From Lingula anatina (taxonomy: Eukaryota; Brachiopoda; Lingulata; Lingulida; Lingulidae), in the NCBI RefSeq assembly GCF_001039355.2, contig NW_019773736.1, positions 747,073-811,072 of the forward strand: a stretch of 64,000 nucleotides of DNA. Reading direction: 5' to 3'. How positions within the stretch are numbered: position 1 is the stretch's first letter; each line of letters opens with the position of its first letter. The notes under the pieces were generated by a model. It saw only the letters and a program-made list of their open reading frames with translations. It did not search any database and had not been told where the DNA came from. Both the position numbers and the translations under genes were made by a program. Positions 12,840 to 23,016 of this stretch are shown here, piece by piece.

Positions 12840-13480
12840 TTCTGCTAATATGACGAGCAACGTACGTGAACAGATGTGTAAATAGTGGAACGTGATAAAA
12901 TGTAACGAAGCTATTGTGATAACGTGTAACGAGTATAACGGGAAAATGTAACGAATCCAACGGTGATAATGTGTAACGCATGTGGCATAATAACGGATGT
13001 AGCATGTAACGAAATAACGTATATAAGTATAACGTGTTTCATTGTGCGGAAAGTAATCTGAAAACGTGTAAATTAATGTGGCATGTCTGTAGCGAGTATA
13101 ACGGGAAAATGTAACTAATCTAACGGTGATAACGTGTAACGTATGTAGCTTAATAACGGATGTAGCATGTAACGAAATAACGAACGTAAGTATAACGTGT
13201 TTCAGTGTGCGGAACGTAATCTGAAAACGTATAAATTAATGTAGCATGAAACGTGTAATCCATGTAACGAATGAGACGAGATAATATGAAACGTATGTGG
13301 CGGTGTTAAGAGATAGCGTCTGCAAAATGTGCTATGATGTAATGTAAAGGCCGTGAAAACGTGTAACATACGCAACTATTTAAACAGAAGCGAATCAAAA
13401 GAATAAAATGATGGTAACGTGTGTAACGTAACGGAATGCATATAATTAGTATAACATGAATAAACAATAAAACTAAATAC
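12840..13480. repeat. GTAACG-rich block with a 163-bp tandem duplication
   Basis: The sequence is saturated with TAACG/GTAACG/AACGT words. Two units of about 163 bp align as direct repeats. GAGTATAACGGGAAAATGTAAC starts at 12931 and again at 13094, and each continues to GAAAACGT(G/A)TAAATTAATGT. The block lies between the SGNH hydrolase and the gag-like ORF, so it is probably part of the same element, such as a non-coding internal or terminal region. Confidence 0.75.
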
Positions 13481-13495
13481 AGTTAGTAGGCGACT

Positions 13496-14134
13496 TTATG
13501 TATGGAGCGTGGTATACTCACGCAGATGATGTCGCGAATGGATTACAGCGCCCCGTATCGATCGCCAGAGACGTTTTCGTCCCCGTGTGTTCAGATGAAC
13601 TCTGTCGGAGCAGAGGACGTCTTTCCACGCATCCTGGATTCCCACGTGTTTCCAGAAGTGCGCTCGTGACCTGGTTGAAAGTTGTCTTCTTAGTTCGTCG
13701 TTGATAACGTCAACTTGGCCGTTGAAAGATTCCTGGTCCGTTTCCTGCTTCAGGTAACCCCTCTGCTTGTATGCTCGAGGGTAAAGCTGGCCCCAGTATA
13801 TGTGTATGCGACGGTTACAGCGGAGGATTTCATCAATTAAGAACAGGATGGAACGGATGACTGGTGTGGGATCATGGCCAAGGCGAATGTCATTTTCACC
13901 CAACTGACAGAATATGAAGTCGGCTGAGGAAACGGCGCTCCAAAGCTCGGGAAATTGCCACATGCTGTGGACGTTAGCACCACCTCGCGCTAAGTAGCAT
14001 ACCCTTGATCCAGAAATGTCAAGATTGTTGGGAAGGTCACTGTCGTCCCGAAGTTGACGGACGAAACTATGTCCCATAACTACAACTTCCCGATTGTCTG
14101 GTTTCATGCTGTACGTATGTGTATTAAGCTGCAA
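13496..14134 (-). CDS. SGNH/GDSL-type hydrolase domain, mobile-element associated
   Basis: This is a single open frame of 212 codons with the catalytic blocks of the SGNH hydrolase fold. Block I has the Ser in VVVMGHSFVRQL (G-H-S in place of G-D-S), block III has Asn in LGENDIRLG, and block V has Asp and His in CSDRVHLNTRG. A Gly in LARGGANV fits block II. It is intact, whereas its neighbours are broken. The start could be the first Met (14134) or the Met of MKPDNREVV, 10 codons in; the second places the domain right at the N-terminus. Such stand-alone SGNH ORFs are known in some Ngaro-type and CR1-type elements, where their role is unsettled. The position between a tyrosine recombinase and a gag-like ORF on the same strand suggests an Ngaro-type origin. 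Substrate unknown. Confidence 0.7.
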   Translation of the reverse strand: MQLNTHTYSMKPDNREVVVMGHSFVRQLRDDSDLPNNLDISGSRVCYLARGGANVHSMWQFPELWSAVSSADFIFCQLGENDIRLGHDPTPVIRSILFLIDEILRCNRRIHIYWGQLYPRAYKQRGYLKQETDQESFNGQVDVINDELRRQLSTRSRAHFWKHVGIQDAWKDVLCSDRVHLNTRGRKRLWRSIRGAVIHSRHHLREYTTLHT

Positions 14135-15440
14135 AGAATGAAGGAATAATGCGTGGGGTGAAGTGAGGGTATTGCGTGCTGAGACTTGTTAGTAGGAGGG
14201 GGTGTTGTAAAGACAAAAAGATAGGGTGACTAGGCTATGAGCATCTGTTAAATATTAAAGTCCGCTCTCTTGAAGAGCTGTGTTAATGTTACGCTAATTA
14301 GCTCGTTCGGTGAAAGTTACGTAATGACTGAAGTGTTGCAAGCTTAGGTTACAGGTTAGAGAAGACTTTGGAGCCATCTAATTAAACATGCATGCGTCCA
14401 CAGATGTGGTGCGTGGGAATGGCGTAAACCTATCTGAACTGAAAACGTATAGGAAGGAAGGTTAAAGCGTAATGTAATGTGTTACTAACGACCAACCTGT
14501 AGTGATAGTGTACAAGGTGAGCGTTCTAATAAAGAGAGGGATGACTATCAGGGGTGAGGTTCATTAGCTACAGATGGGTAAAACATACTAGTGGACGTGT
14601 ATTAATCATAAGCTTTACCTGCATGTCATTATGATCTAACGAGCGAAGTATCTAATGTGACTAAACGACCATACAGTCCTGAGTCCGGTGCTGAGATCCT
14701 GCCTTGTTAAGATCGACGATCGGAGAAAAACCCAACCTCCAACTGTAGGCCATGATAACGTAACAAGCTGATATTGAACGAAATAAAGTGAGAGACTTAC
14801 CAATCTGCTACTTTTGCTGTACACAAACACTGTCGTCTATTGCTGTACACAAACACTGTCGTCTACTGCAAGTCTCTATAAAGTTGACAGCTCGTGCCGG
14901 AGGCTGGATACGATCTGACCGCTACTGCTAAGATCTTAAACGCGCACATGTGGGTCACATGTCAATTAGAACGCGTAACGATTGGTCAAGATGATGTAAG
15001 AAGTGCGGTAGAGGCACAAGTGGCTGTATAACGGCGCCAGGGCGACTCCCTACTTATTATGTAACGTCATAAATGGGATTGCGTCTAAGGCCGCAATCTT
15101 GTATTTCTTGGAACTGTTCTCACAAAGACGTCTGCAATTTGACACCTTCTAGCAGAACAAGCTTTTTCAGCTACCCCACCCCGGTATCTCCTGGATATCT
15201 GGTTCTGCCCAGTTTCCTTTGCCCTTTGACCCCAGGCACTACAGCATGGTGACTTCTTCTGCCTAGATTAAAGCCCTGCCAGCCTTCAGGACAACTGATT
15301 ATTTTTGTTAATAATGCTCATCTGGAGTAATTGCTAAGGTGTGATAGCTATGCAGTTACTGTGGAATTTTAGATTAAGATTTTTTGAAATATATATACTG
15401 TGGTCATTGCACTTATTCTTTGCGGTGTAAAAGGGCACCC
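14135..15440. other. Non-coding part of the mobile-element island
   Basis: I see no gene. The stretch continues the AACG-rich composition in weaker form to about 14800, contains a 26-bp tandem direct repeat (14814-14865), and has no open frame of note. Confidence 0.5.
14814..14865. repeat. 26-bp perfect tandem direct repeat
   Basis: TTGCTGTACACAAACACTGT plus CGTCTA occurs at 14814-14839 and again immediately at 14840-14865. Confidence 0.95.
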
Positions 15441-15679
15441 CTAGTGGAGCCATAAAACTGTGTTACCCCAGTGGTTCAGGTAGGTGCCGTCAATAGTGAG
15501 CATGTGTTTTCCATAGAGACTTGCTCCAATGTGGCACCAGTAGTTGACTCTTTCCTATGGTTTGAACTTTCTTTTCAAAAGTTTGTCATGTTCCAAATTA
15601 AAAATTTTAATTTATTCTTGACAAAATTCTGGACACGAATTTTAATGGGCCAGGGAGGCATGTCATAACCTAAATTAAA

Positions 15680-15764
15680 ATCATTTATTGGGGAAATGCC
15701 ACTTTACACAAGGACAATGGATCATCATTTATTAGGGAAATGTCACTTTACATAAGTACAATAG
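15680..15764. repeat. 44-bp-period tandem duplication
   Basis: ATCATTTATT(G/A)GGGAAATG(C/T)CACTTTACA occurs at 15680 and again at 15724, with a few substitutions. Confidence 0.85.
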
Positions 15765-16803
15765 ATGTTTGATTACAACCTTTATTACTTTATTATTTGT
15801 CATCCATAGCACTTTTATTTTAATAGACCTTTAGAGTTGTAGAAGTGAGTAATTCCAAAGATATTAACTATTGTCAGAGTGAAAATTAAGGAGAAGGGTT
15901 GTAAATGCTGGTCTGAGTGATATAGCTACATCATGTTCTTTTAAAAATTCAGAAATGTTATAGATTGTGATGGGAGGCCATAACTCGATGCTCTTTGGTT
16001 CTCCTGTCCAAGAATCCACCATGAATGGGTCTGGAATCCTGATAACATCTATCACTAGCAGGGATTGATATGTCCTACTAACTTCTTCAGCTCTTACAGT
16101 GGCACTTTTAGTTACTGGGACATTGGCTAATGCAGCTGCATAAACCTAAGAAATACAAGCCATTTGTGAGACTCTGTAGTATTTCACTGTAATAAAGAGC
16201 TGTACTTGCATTAAGAAAATGTTTAATACATAATATAGTCTGTAAAATCGAAGTTTGAAAATCATTGGATCTTTAACATAGCTGATCGATAGCGTAGTGT
16301 AGGGTATGTGCAGTTTGTAATTCTAATTTTAGGATTAAAGGGTATTTGAAACCATTTACTCTGAAATTTCACATACAGAGTTCTGTCACTCTATGCTAAG
16401 CAGTTTTACATATTAACCTAAGTTGGAATAATACCACACATATTCATTAATGATCGTAACTTAAGTTTCCTAAATAGCAAATATGAGAGGTGTTTCGACA
16501 GACTAAACTTGGCCACTAACATTTCTTTTTTTTCTACTGTTGAAAGCTTTTGTCTTGTAAGATATTCCTTTAATGCTTCTATGCTCCACATTGACACAAT
16601 TTCATATATTTCATCCTCATTTAACTATAAAACATTTAACTCTCCAGGCGACGCCAGTATTTTCTTTGCTCACACATGTGCTTTTATTACCCAAACAAAC
16701 TGATCTTGCTGATTCTCAAAGTGCTAGATTAATGGCAGCGGCAATCAGAAACTGGAGTATTGGGGAATAGATAGATGTTTGATTACAACCTTTATTACTT
16801 TAT
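15761..16803. repeat. 33-bp exact direct repeat flanking about 1 kb
   Basis: ATAGATGTTTGATTACAACC followed by TTTATTACTTTAT occurs at 15761-15793 and at 16771-16803, 1010 bp apart. The interval holds the SAP-domain gene fragment. Confidence 0.85.
15864..16640 (-). pseudogene. Fragment of a SAP-domain protein (two exon-like blocks)
   Basis: On the minus strand, a block at about 16640-16440 reads WSIEALKEYLTRQKLSTVEKKEMLVAKF (given in part: WSIEALKEYL, STVEKKEMLV), a recognisable SAP motif. These motifs bind DNA in many nuclear proteins. A second open block runs from an acceptor-like TTTCTTAG at 16146 down to 15864 and contains ELWPPITIYNISEFL. From memory, large uncharacterised invertebrate proteins place a SAP motif before a WPP..D/N-I-x-x-(Y/F)-L segment, and sometimes a SWIM zinc finger follows. 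No donor site or further exons were found, so this is likely a dead or partial copy. Assignment is tentative. Confidence 0.35.
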
Positions 16804-17117
16804 CAATAGCTAAGATTATATATGTTTCTTAAAATTTTTGTTACATTTTATGATCTATGGTTAAGAACTTAATAAATGAGGAACTAAGCATATAGCTTAA
16901 TTCAGTAGATCATAGAAGGTGGGGCTTAATTTCCACCATAGAAAACTTAGTAAGTTTTTTCCTCTCCCAAAAAATTTTTATTATCATTTTTAGATTAAAC
17001 GAGAGAGAAACAGAGATTAATTTTATATAATACCTAAGACATTTTATTATTGAACATGGAAATCAAAATACAGTGTACTAATCGTAATGGAATGGTAGTT
17101 CATTTGGCGTAACGAGA

Positions 17118-17161
17118 ATTCTCCACAGTCCAAGACCCCTGGACTGAGAAACGTGGAGAAT
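17118..17161. repeat. Hairpin 1 downstream of the tyrosine recombinase
   Basis: Outer arms ATTCTCCAC (17118-17126) and GTGGAGAAT (17153-17161) pair. Inner arms AGTCCA (17127-17132) and TGGACT (17140-17145) also pair around AGACCCC, with a 7-nt bulge on one side. Confidence 0.8.
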
Positions 17162-17248
17162 GTGAGCAATCATTTTCCTAATGTATGAGGTTACTACTTC
17201 TGAATAAATTGTACTTTGCCTGGCATTAATGTCAATATGTACATAGAA

Positions 17249-17292
17249 ATTCTTCAAGAGCCAAGACCTCTGGACCGAGGCTCATGAAGAAT
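17249..17292. repeat. Hairpin 2, diverged copy of hairpin 1
   Basis: Outer arms ATTCTTCA (17249-17256) and TGAAGAAT (17285-17292) pair, with inner GAGCC/GGCTC. The loop CCAAGACCTCTGGACCGAG matches the loop of hairpin 1 at most positions, and the 3' flank GTCAGCAGTCATTATCACAATG resembles GTGAGCAATCATTTTCCTAATG of hairpin 1. The two are therefore diverged repeats about 131 bp apart. Confidence 0.8.
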
Positions 17293-17337
17293 TGTCAGCA
17301 GTCATTATCACAATGTCCTATGGGCTGCAATTGGTAT

Positions 17338-18290
17338 TTAGAATCTGAGATATCTTTTGTAGGCGTCCGATCTCCATCTGCCTAACAGTTTAATTTGGGT
17401 TTCAGACATCCCGATACTGGCCGCGAGTGTTGCTCCTCCTATTCTAAAGCTATGACTCGTGATGTTTAGGTGTGAGAGCTTTGCTGTCTTGACACAACGC
17501 TCCAGGTATCTGCTGAAATCCTGGCAGCGGACTGGAGATCCGTCAGTGAGAACAAAAAAATGATTGTTGGTTGTATTGGGGCGTAAGGAGACATACTCAC
17601 AAACCCACTTGACAGGACCAACGTTCATCATTTGTTTGCGGATTATGATAGTGATTAGAGTTTTTACTAACATGTTTAAAAGAAGGCAGTTTTATGGTGA
17701 TAGTTCCTTCTAACTGGTTTATGACTACATTCTCAAGTTGTAGTGTGTGGTGAGCCTCGCTGCGATTTCACTAATGCGTAATAACCCGAAGAATGCAAGT
17801 GAGAACATGGCCGCAATCAAGTTTGTTTCGTACGCCGATTGGATGCATCCTTGAAGATTTTGGATCAATGTGTTTAAAACCGAGATAGTGATTGGGGACC
17901 TCGAGTCCTGAGAGGGGTTTTTCCTCTCTATGCCTTGAACAGTTTGTCTTACTAAAAAAGTTGAAATTGGATCAGGCATGTGTGCCATCTTGTACTTGTA
18001 GCTCAGGGCGGAGAGGTGCGTCCTGATGGATGATGGTTTGTAGCGTTCACTGAGGAACTGTGTAAACAATGTTGTGACGGTATGGTCAGCAGGGAATGCT
18101 TTTAGGCCCGTTTGTTGCGTAAAATCCGCTAAGAGAGAGTTGATTTTGCTATATGTCCTCCTGGTGTTTTTGGTGAGGGCAGCTTCCAGGTTACTGTTCA
18201 AATCTTCAGTAAGCTGTTTAGTGATAACGCTGCAGGAATGGGTGTAGGGTGATGATCCGCTTGGGGGCACAGTCTCCTGAAGGCCTGTGA
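17338..18290 (-). pseudogene. Tyrosine recombinase of an Ngaro/DIRS-like element, frameshifted
   Basis: This is a site-specific recombinase/integrase of the phage-integrase fold. The minus frame 18270-17725 carries the core-binding SAM-like domain (TRRTYSKINSLLADF, YKPSSIRTHLSALSYKYK) and the first catalytic Arg in FFGLLRISEIA. After a shift at about 17735, a short stretch in another frame (ITIKLPSFKHVSK) supplies the region of the catalytic Lys. After a second shift at about 17640, the frame 17673-17338 has HSFRIGGATLA (His-x-x-Arg), LLGRWRSDAYKRYL (Trp and nucleophile Tyr). All catalytic residues are visible, but two frameshifts make it inactive as read. The sequence style (SALSYKYKM.. PDP, QGIERK) matches recombinases of invertebrate Ngaro/DIRS retroelements as I remember them. 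No reverse transcriptase was found next to it, so a Crypton-like DNA element is the alternative. Confidence 0.8.
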
Positions 18291-18551
18291 ATTAGATTAA
18301 GATAAAGCGTCATTCTCCGGTCGATAGAGTTTTTGAAAACCAACGTTTTCTGGGCGTTAAGTAGATGAACAAGGCCAAAAACAACTTTATTTTGTAGGCA
18401 TTGTTACTGCTAGGGAACCATATTGCATGTTGTTGGGCCTTGGGGTAGTTCTTGACCTATACAGGGTATGCAATGTAAGGTTTATCTGAACGGAACCTAC
18501 ATTCCTCATGCTGTTTATGCTACGGCAAAAAAGCGCCGTGTGACAAATTAA

Positions 18552-19349
18552 CTAGCTAGTGGCGAGTGAAAAGTGAATAAACAGGCAGTAACTTACCCTT
18601 TGACTAGTAGCGATCGGTCTAACATCACACATGCCTAACCTGCAGCACATTATCCAGTATTGTACTCTGGTGATAGTATTAAGTCGAGTTAGCCTAGAAA
18701 ACAATTCGAGTATAAATTCCATTTCATTTTCTATTTTTTGCAGGTCTCCACTTAACATAACATTTAAGTGATAGTTACCAGTTACTGCTTTAGCCAAGTT
18801 TGTCAAGCGGTCTTTTTGGCCTTGGAATATTGAACTATATTTAGAACTAAAAGCTGCAAATGCTCTCAGGGCCTTTTGTTGCCTAGTCTGCAATATATGG
18901 ACATGTTCAATTACCTTATTCAACTGATCATCCGTGGCAACTCCAAAGAGATTATTTGCCACTTTGCCAATGGTTGGCAGAACTGCCCTTTTTCGCCTAT
19001 CCCCCCTATAATTTGTATCATTGCCTAAATCATGGTTTTCCTCAAATAATTTATCTGCTTTGTGTTGCAGGGCTCTTAACTCCGTACTAGTTTGGTGGTA
19101 TAAACGCATACCCTCATCTATCGCCCTATCAACAATCTTACATATTTTTTCTTCGAATCACCTAGCCCAATTGTAACCAAAAATAGACTCAGAGGGGAGG
19201 GTTGGCAAATGAATTATCATGGTATGCAGCCAATAATCTTGCGCAAATTTGGCTGTTCCCTTATTTTGAAGTATTATGCCGTTGTCGATCCTGGCTTGGG
19301 CCAGGGTACAGGGGATTATTGACAGCATCAACCCGAAAGGATTGGCCAA
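18552..19349 (-). pseudogene. Envelope-like glycoprotein of an env-bearing Ty3/gypsy (errantivirus-type) element, broken
   Basis: The minus frame from 19349 begins with a hydrophobic, signal-like N-terminus (MANPFGLMLSIIPCTLAQA). It is interrupted by one in-frame TGA at about 19160 and continues to 18552. In the second part a furin-type Arg-Arg-Lys-Arg site is followed by a hydrophobic segment containing LFG, then heptad-like helices. This is the arrangement of the baculovirus-F-like Env of insect errantiviruses and related invertebrate gypsy elements. No clear transmembrane anchor is seen before the stop at 18552, so the 3' end is probably lost. It sits just downstream of the integrase remnant on the same strand, as expected for gag-pol-env order. 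The stop codon and the truncation make it non-functional. No LTR was identified. Confidence 0.65.
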
Positions 19350-19735
19350 TCCTATGGTTTCAGGCCAAGGTCCTAGAGAAAGAGAAAAGACGGAAATTTA
19401 AGGGGTTGTTCTATACCAATCTCCCTCTTATGAACGAAGTTTACGTCTTCTTTTTTTTCCTTTTTTCATTCTGTTAGCAAGAAATTCTCTAATTAATGCA
19501 TTGGGCACTCTTTATGCCCTTACCCGAGTTGACTTCTTGGCATTTTTCCATTTAATCCTATAACATTTTTCACCTTTATACCATTCGTAACATAGTATTT
19601 TCTCAGCTTCCTCAGGCTTTGGATTATCGCATGCTACAGTATTGGGAACAATGTTTGTAGTTTTATCCTTGTTTATGCTTGATTTGATGTTATCATCATC
19701 TTGTTCATTAGCTTGGCTGGCTGTAACATAATGAT

Positions 19736-21022
19736 CTACCTGTTCATGTTGTGTTTCATTTTGCTCTTGAACTTTGGTATCATTTGTAGGTACATTTTGT
19801 GGAGCTTGGTCACTAAATTCCGTGCGTATGAAATAGGGTCTTTGTAAATTTTCAATCGGTTGGCATTTACGGGGGCCCTCAAAAGTTTATTGGCGCATTC
19901 TCTAAGCTGGTAAGTTGCATCTCCTAGTACCTTAACAGTATAGTAAGGCCCTAAGAACTTCGGACTGAGCTTTGCCAATAGACCCTTTGGTGTCCTCTCA
20001 TTTTTCAACATTACTTTATCCATTAGGTTTGTTCCTTAGCCTTACGCTGGTGGTGCTAAATGTTCTGGTCTCGCGTCATCTTAGGCCAATAATAGAGAGT
20101 TGTGGCAAGGCCTTCCGTATAACGTGTAACGTATAGTTGAATACGTAATACGTTTTACGTACGCAAGAAAGCTAGCAGTGGTTTTGGCAGGTCTCACTCC
20201 GTATGCGGAGTATGCGTATGCGTATCCGTATCCTTTAGCAACATCTCGTCTATGTCATCAGTAAAAATTATGGATTATTTCTTGGCTGACATACTGACTT
20301 TCCTGACTTTATTAGCTAGGCTATTATATTATGATTATCTGCAATTCAAAGAAATAAAATGATAAGGGTAAAGGCCTATATATATATGGATTACACGAAC
20401 ATGGGGCTGCTTGTGGATTCTTTTTAGATAGATGAATAATTAAGATGTTGAATGGAATGTGTTATTTACGTCAATTGATGCCACAAATCCTGTTGTTTAT
20501 GAAAAAAAATCAACTTAAATTGAATTTGATACTACTATGGACGACTGATTGACTGGCTGTTTTTCCAGCTGTTTTCAGAGAGTATTTCTACCGACAGCAT
20601 CTAAAATTGATTCAGTGGAATCTTAACACCCTATATATTCCTCTGCAGTATGTTAAACTTGAAAGAAATAAGTCTAAATCTATTAAATTCGCTACGTTTC
20701 TTATCTACGTGTAATCACTGATTCATACGTAGTGCCGTATGACTTATGACTTGTCTTTGAGAAAAACTACGCACAAAGTGATGACGTCGCACGTTATACG
20801 TCGTACGGAAGGCCTTGCCAAAACTCTCTAATATTTCAACTTTATTCTCTCAATACACCTGCGGAATCCTGGATGACATGCTCCTATCTTGGAGTCATGA
20901 TAGGCTCTCAAAACCTTATCTCTGTAATGCTTTGGCACCACTAACTGATCTATGATGGTCTCATCCCCCGCTTCCTTTCTCTTACTATTCTGATGCCGCC
21001 TATAAAGTATTCCATCTTTCAA
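19736..21022 (-). pseudogene. Ty3/gypsy integrase remnant, split by a MITE and lacking its core
   Basis: The minus strand from 21022 to about 20829 encodes the N-terminal integrase zinc-binding region (LVVPKHYRDKVLRAYHDS, then a His/Cys-type segment). The frame is cut by the MITE at 20095-20828 and resumes at once on its other side at 20094. After a few more codons the catalytic DDE core is missing, and the C-terminal part follows at 20023-19736: LLAKLSPKFLGPYYTVKVLG and PVNANRLKIYKD, the chromo/SH3-like tail typical of gypsy integrases. The core therefore appears deleted independently of the MITE insertion. The env-like ORF lies directly downstream. The element is dead. Confidence 0.8.
20095..20828. 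mobile_element. 734-bp MITE with TA target-site duplication (Tc1/mariner-like)
   Basis: Terminal inverted repeats are GAGAGTT(G/T)TGGCAAGGCCT.. on the left and the complement ..AGGCCTTGCCAAAACTCTC on the right, about 27 bp with one mismatch, continuing imperfectly inward (CTTCCGTA). TA flanks both ends (20093-20094 and 20829-20830). Removing the element and one TA rejoins the gypsy integrase frame across a conserved position, which confirms both borders. There is no internal ORF of note, so it is non-autonomous. Confidence 0.9.
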
Positions 21023-23016
21023 AAAGAAAAAATTTTTCGAGGTGTTCCTTTTCCCTTGGAATTTCAGCTAAAATACTAGCTCTGATACATATATGACCTT
21101 GAGCAATACTTTTCAAGGTCCTTTAATTACAAAAATATTTAAGTTTTGCTTGCAAACTTTGTTTGACCCCCTCCCCCCTTTTTTTTGTGGAGATAACTGT
21201 CCACAAATTTAATTGGAGGAACGTTTTAAAATCTTGTGCTAATGATAGTCACATACGATCATCTGCCTGTGCTGATCTCTTGGAATCGTGTAGGTACATG
21301 CAAAATATGCTTTTAGAAATAAAATGGCTTCCCTGTTGACATGAATATTGTCAATTGTAAAACCAAATGTTCCATGAGAAAAACGTAATTATTTTGGAAA
21401 TTAACTGTCTTGGTTTAATAAATAGTTCATGGTAATATTGCATGATCAAATGATACCTTGTGCTAAACACAAGTGCATTATTCAGGGTAACTGACCAATC
21501 AGAGGCCTTGAATTCTACAAGAGGTATAATTTTGGGTAACCTTTTTCTCACATTAGAATTCCTTTTTTAATAAATGACTGTCCTTAATTTTGATTTAGTA
21601 CTTCATAGATATAATTGAACTGTTGAAATGAAAAAAATCATTTATTTAAAAATACATTACTGTTGCACTTGCACAAGTTTATTTTATCAATAAAATTGTA
21701 TTAACACAATTAAAAATTGTTATTTTTAATATTGAAAAATAAGTAACTTTATACAAAATTACCATCGTAATGGATGACTTGTTTTTCAATTTGCCAAATA
21801 TGCAAATTTAAATGGATCAAACATAATTGTTTTTCTTTTCCACTGGTAATGATGAATAATAGTTCATCATACCAGTACAGGGCTTCAGTCAACAAGTTCC
21901 ACATTTTGAAGTTGATTGTGGAATTAGAAAGGGTCACAGCTTTATACTATCAATGACAACTTTATGTCATATAAATTAAAGGTACATACGAACTGAGCAT
22001 CGGTGAAGCTTGGATTCCCAGTAACACATATAAACCACTTCTACTAGTTTTTTATACGACTCAAATAAGTTTGACACTCTAAGGGATAAACTGAATAGAT
22101 CACTCAATCAGCCATAAAAGAGCTTTAGACTGCTCCTTTCTTTAAATTTTTGGTCGGAAATTTAACCTACTTTCACGACTACTTTTCTGCTCCATTGACA
22201 TACAGCATAGAATGCTAACATAAAAATCTGTTCAAACATCATTTTCGGGTAAAATTGAACATTGCCTTTTGGTAATTCTCTTAGTTATGCTACTTGAAAC
22301 TATATGCTGGCATTTGGTCAGTTTTTGTGGCAAAAAATTGACTTAGAATGCATCTTTAAGAAATTATTCACTTTGATTATACTTAACAAGTCAAAAAAAG
22401 CTGATTTTAATATTAGCATTCAGTAGAATAAAGAAAAGGTGACAATATTTTAATATTTATTGATAAAACACTTTATTCTTAAATAAACAAACCACTTTCT
22501 TGCACTTATCCCATTAAAGGGGATAACAACTGTTCATTTTGGCCAAAAAATGAATTTTCCTGGGGTAAACAACAATTTGCCCATTCATGCCAATGGTTAA
22601 TGAACCCATTTCTACATTTAAAGTAAGTCCTCGTTTTTAAGTTTTTTGTACAGCCATCTATCGAGGTCACATGGTACAATGGCAAGCATAGATTTCAGAA
22701 AATTTGCTTTTACTTCAGTTTTTTTGGTGAAATAGAATATATTATAAAATGTTTTTATTGTGAAATATAGATCACATACGAAGAGTTGTTATGATCCCTT
22801 TAGTCTTTTATCATAGATAACAGTCTTCGGGGGAAAGAAATGACTTATCATTAATAACCTTGTACAGGATAAAAATTTTAAAAAATTAATCTGTAGTTCT
22901 AATTTACAATAGTAAATCATGCTTGATTTTTAATTTGCCAAATATGCTATTGATCAAGCTTCTTGCTTTGGTAATGACCCATATTAAGGGTTGAGTTTTT
23001 TACTCCAATATCACAG
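21023..23016. other. Intergenic region between the TE island and GNPTG
   Basis: AT-rich sequence with no supported gene. It holds one copy of the 290-bp MITE family at 22516-22801. The GNPTG 3' UTR should lie just below 23017. Confidence 0.55.
22516..22801. mobile_element. MITE family copy A (about 286 bp)
   Basis: It starts AAAGGGGATAACAACTGTT and ends CGAAGAGTTGTTATGATCCCTTT, which are imperfect inverted termini. The interior shares TTTTCCTGGGGTAA, CCAATGGTTAATGAA, ACATGGTACAATGGCAAG and the ATTGTGAAATATAGATCACATACGAAGAG end region with three other copies in the window. Target duplication not resolved. Confidence 0.75.

Noticed and set aside
15460-15560. Possible transposase-like minus segment near 15.5 kb (ML-T-IDGTYL-like)
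   Set aside because: Too short, with no flanking catalytic motifs; not distinguishable from chance.
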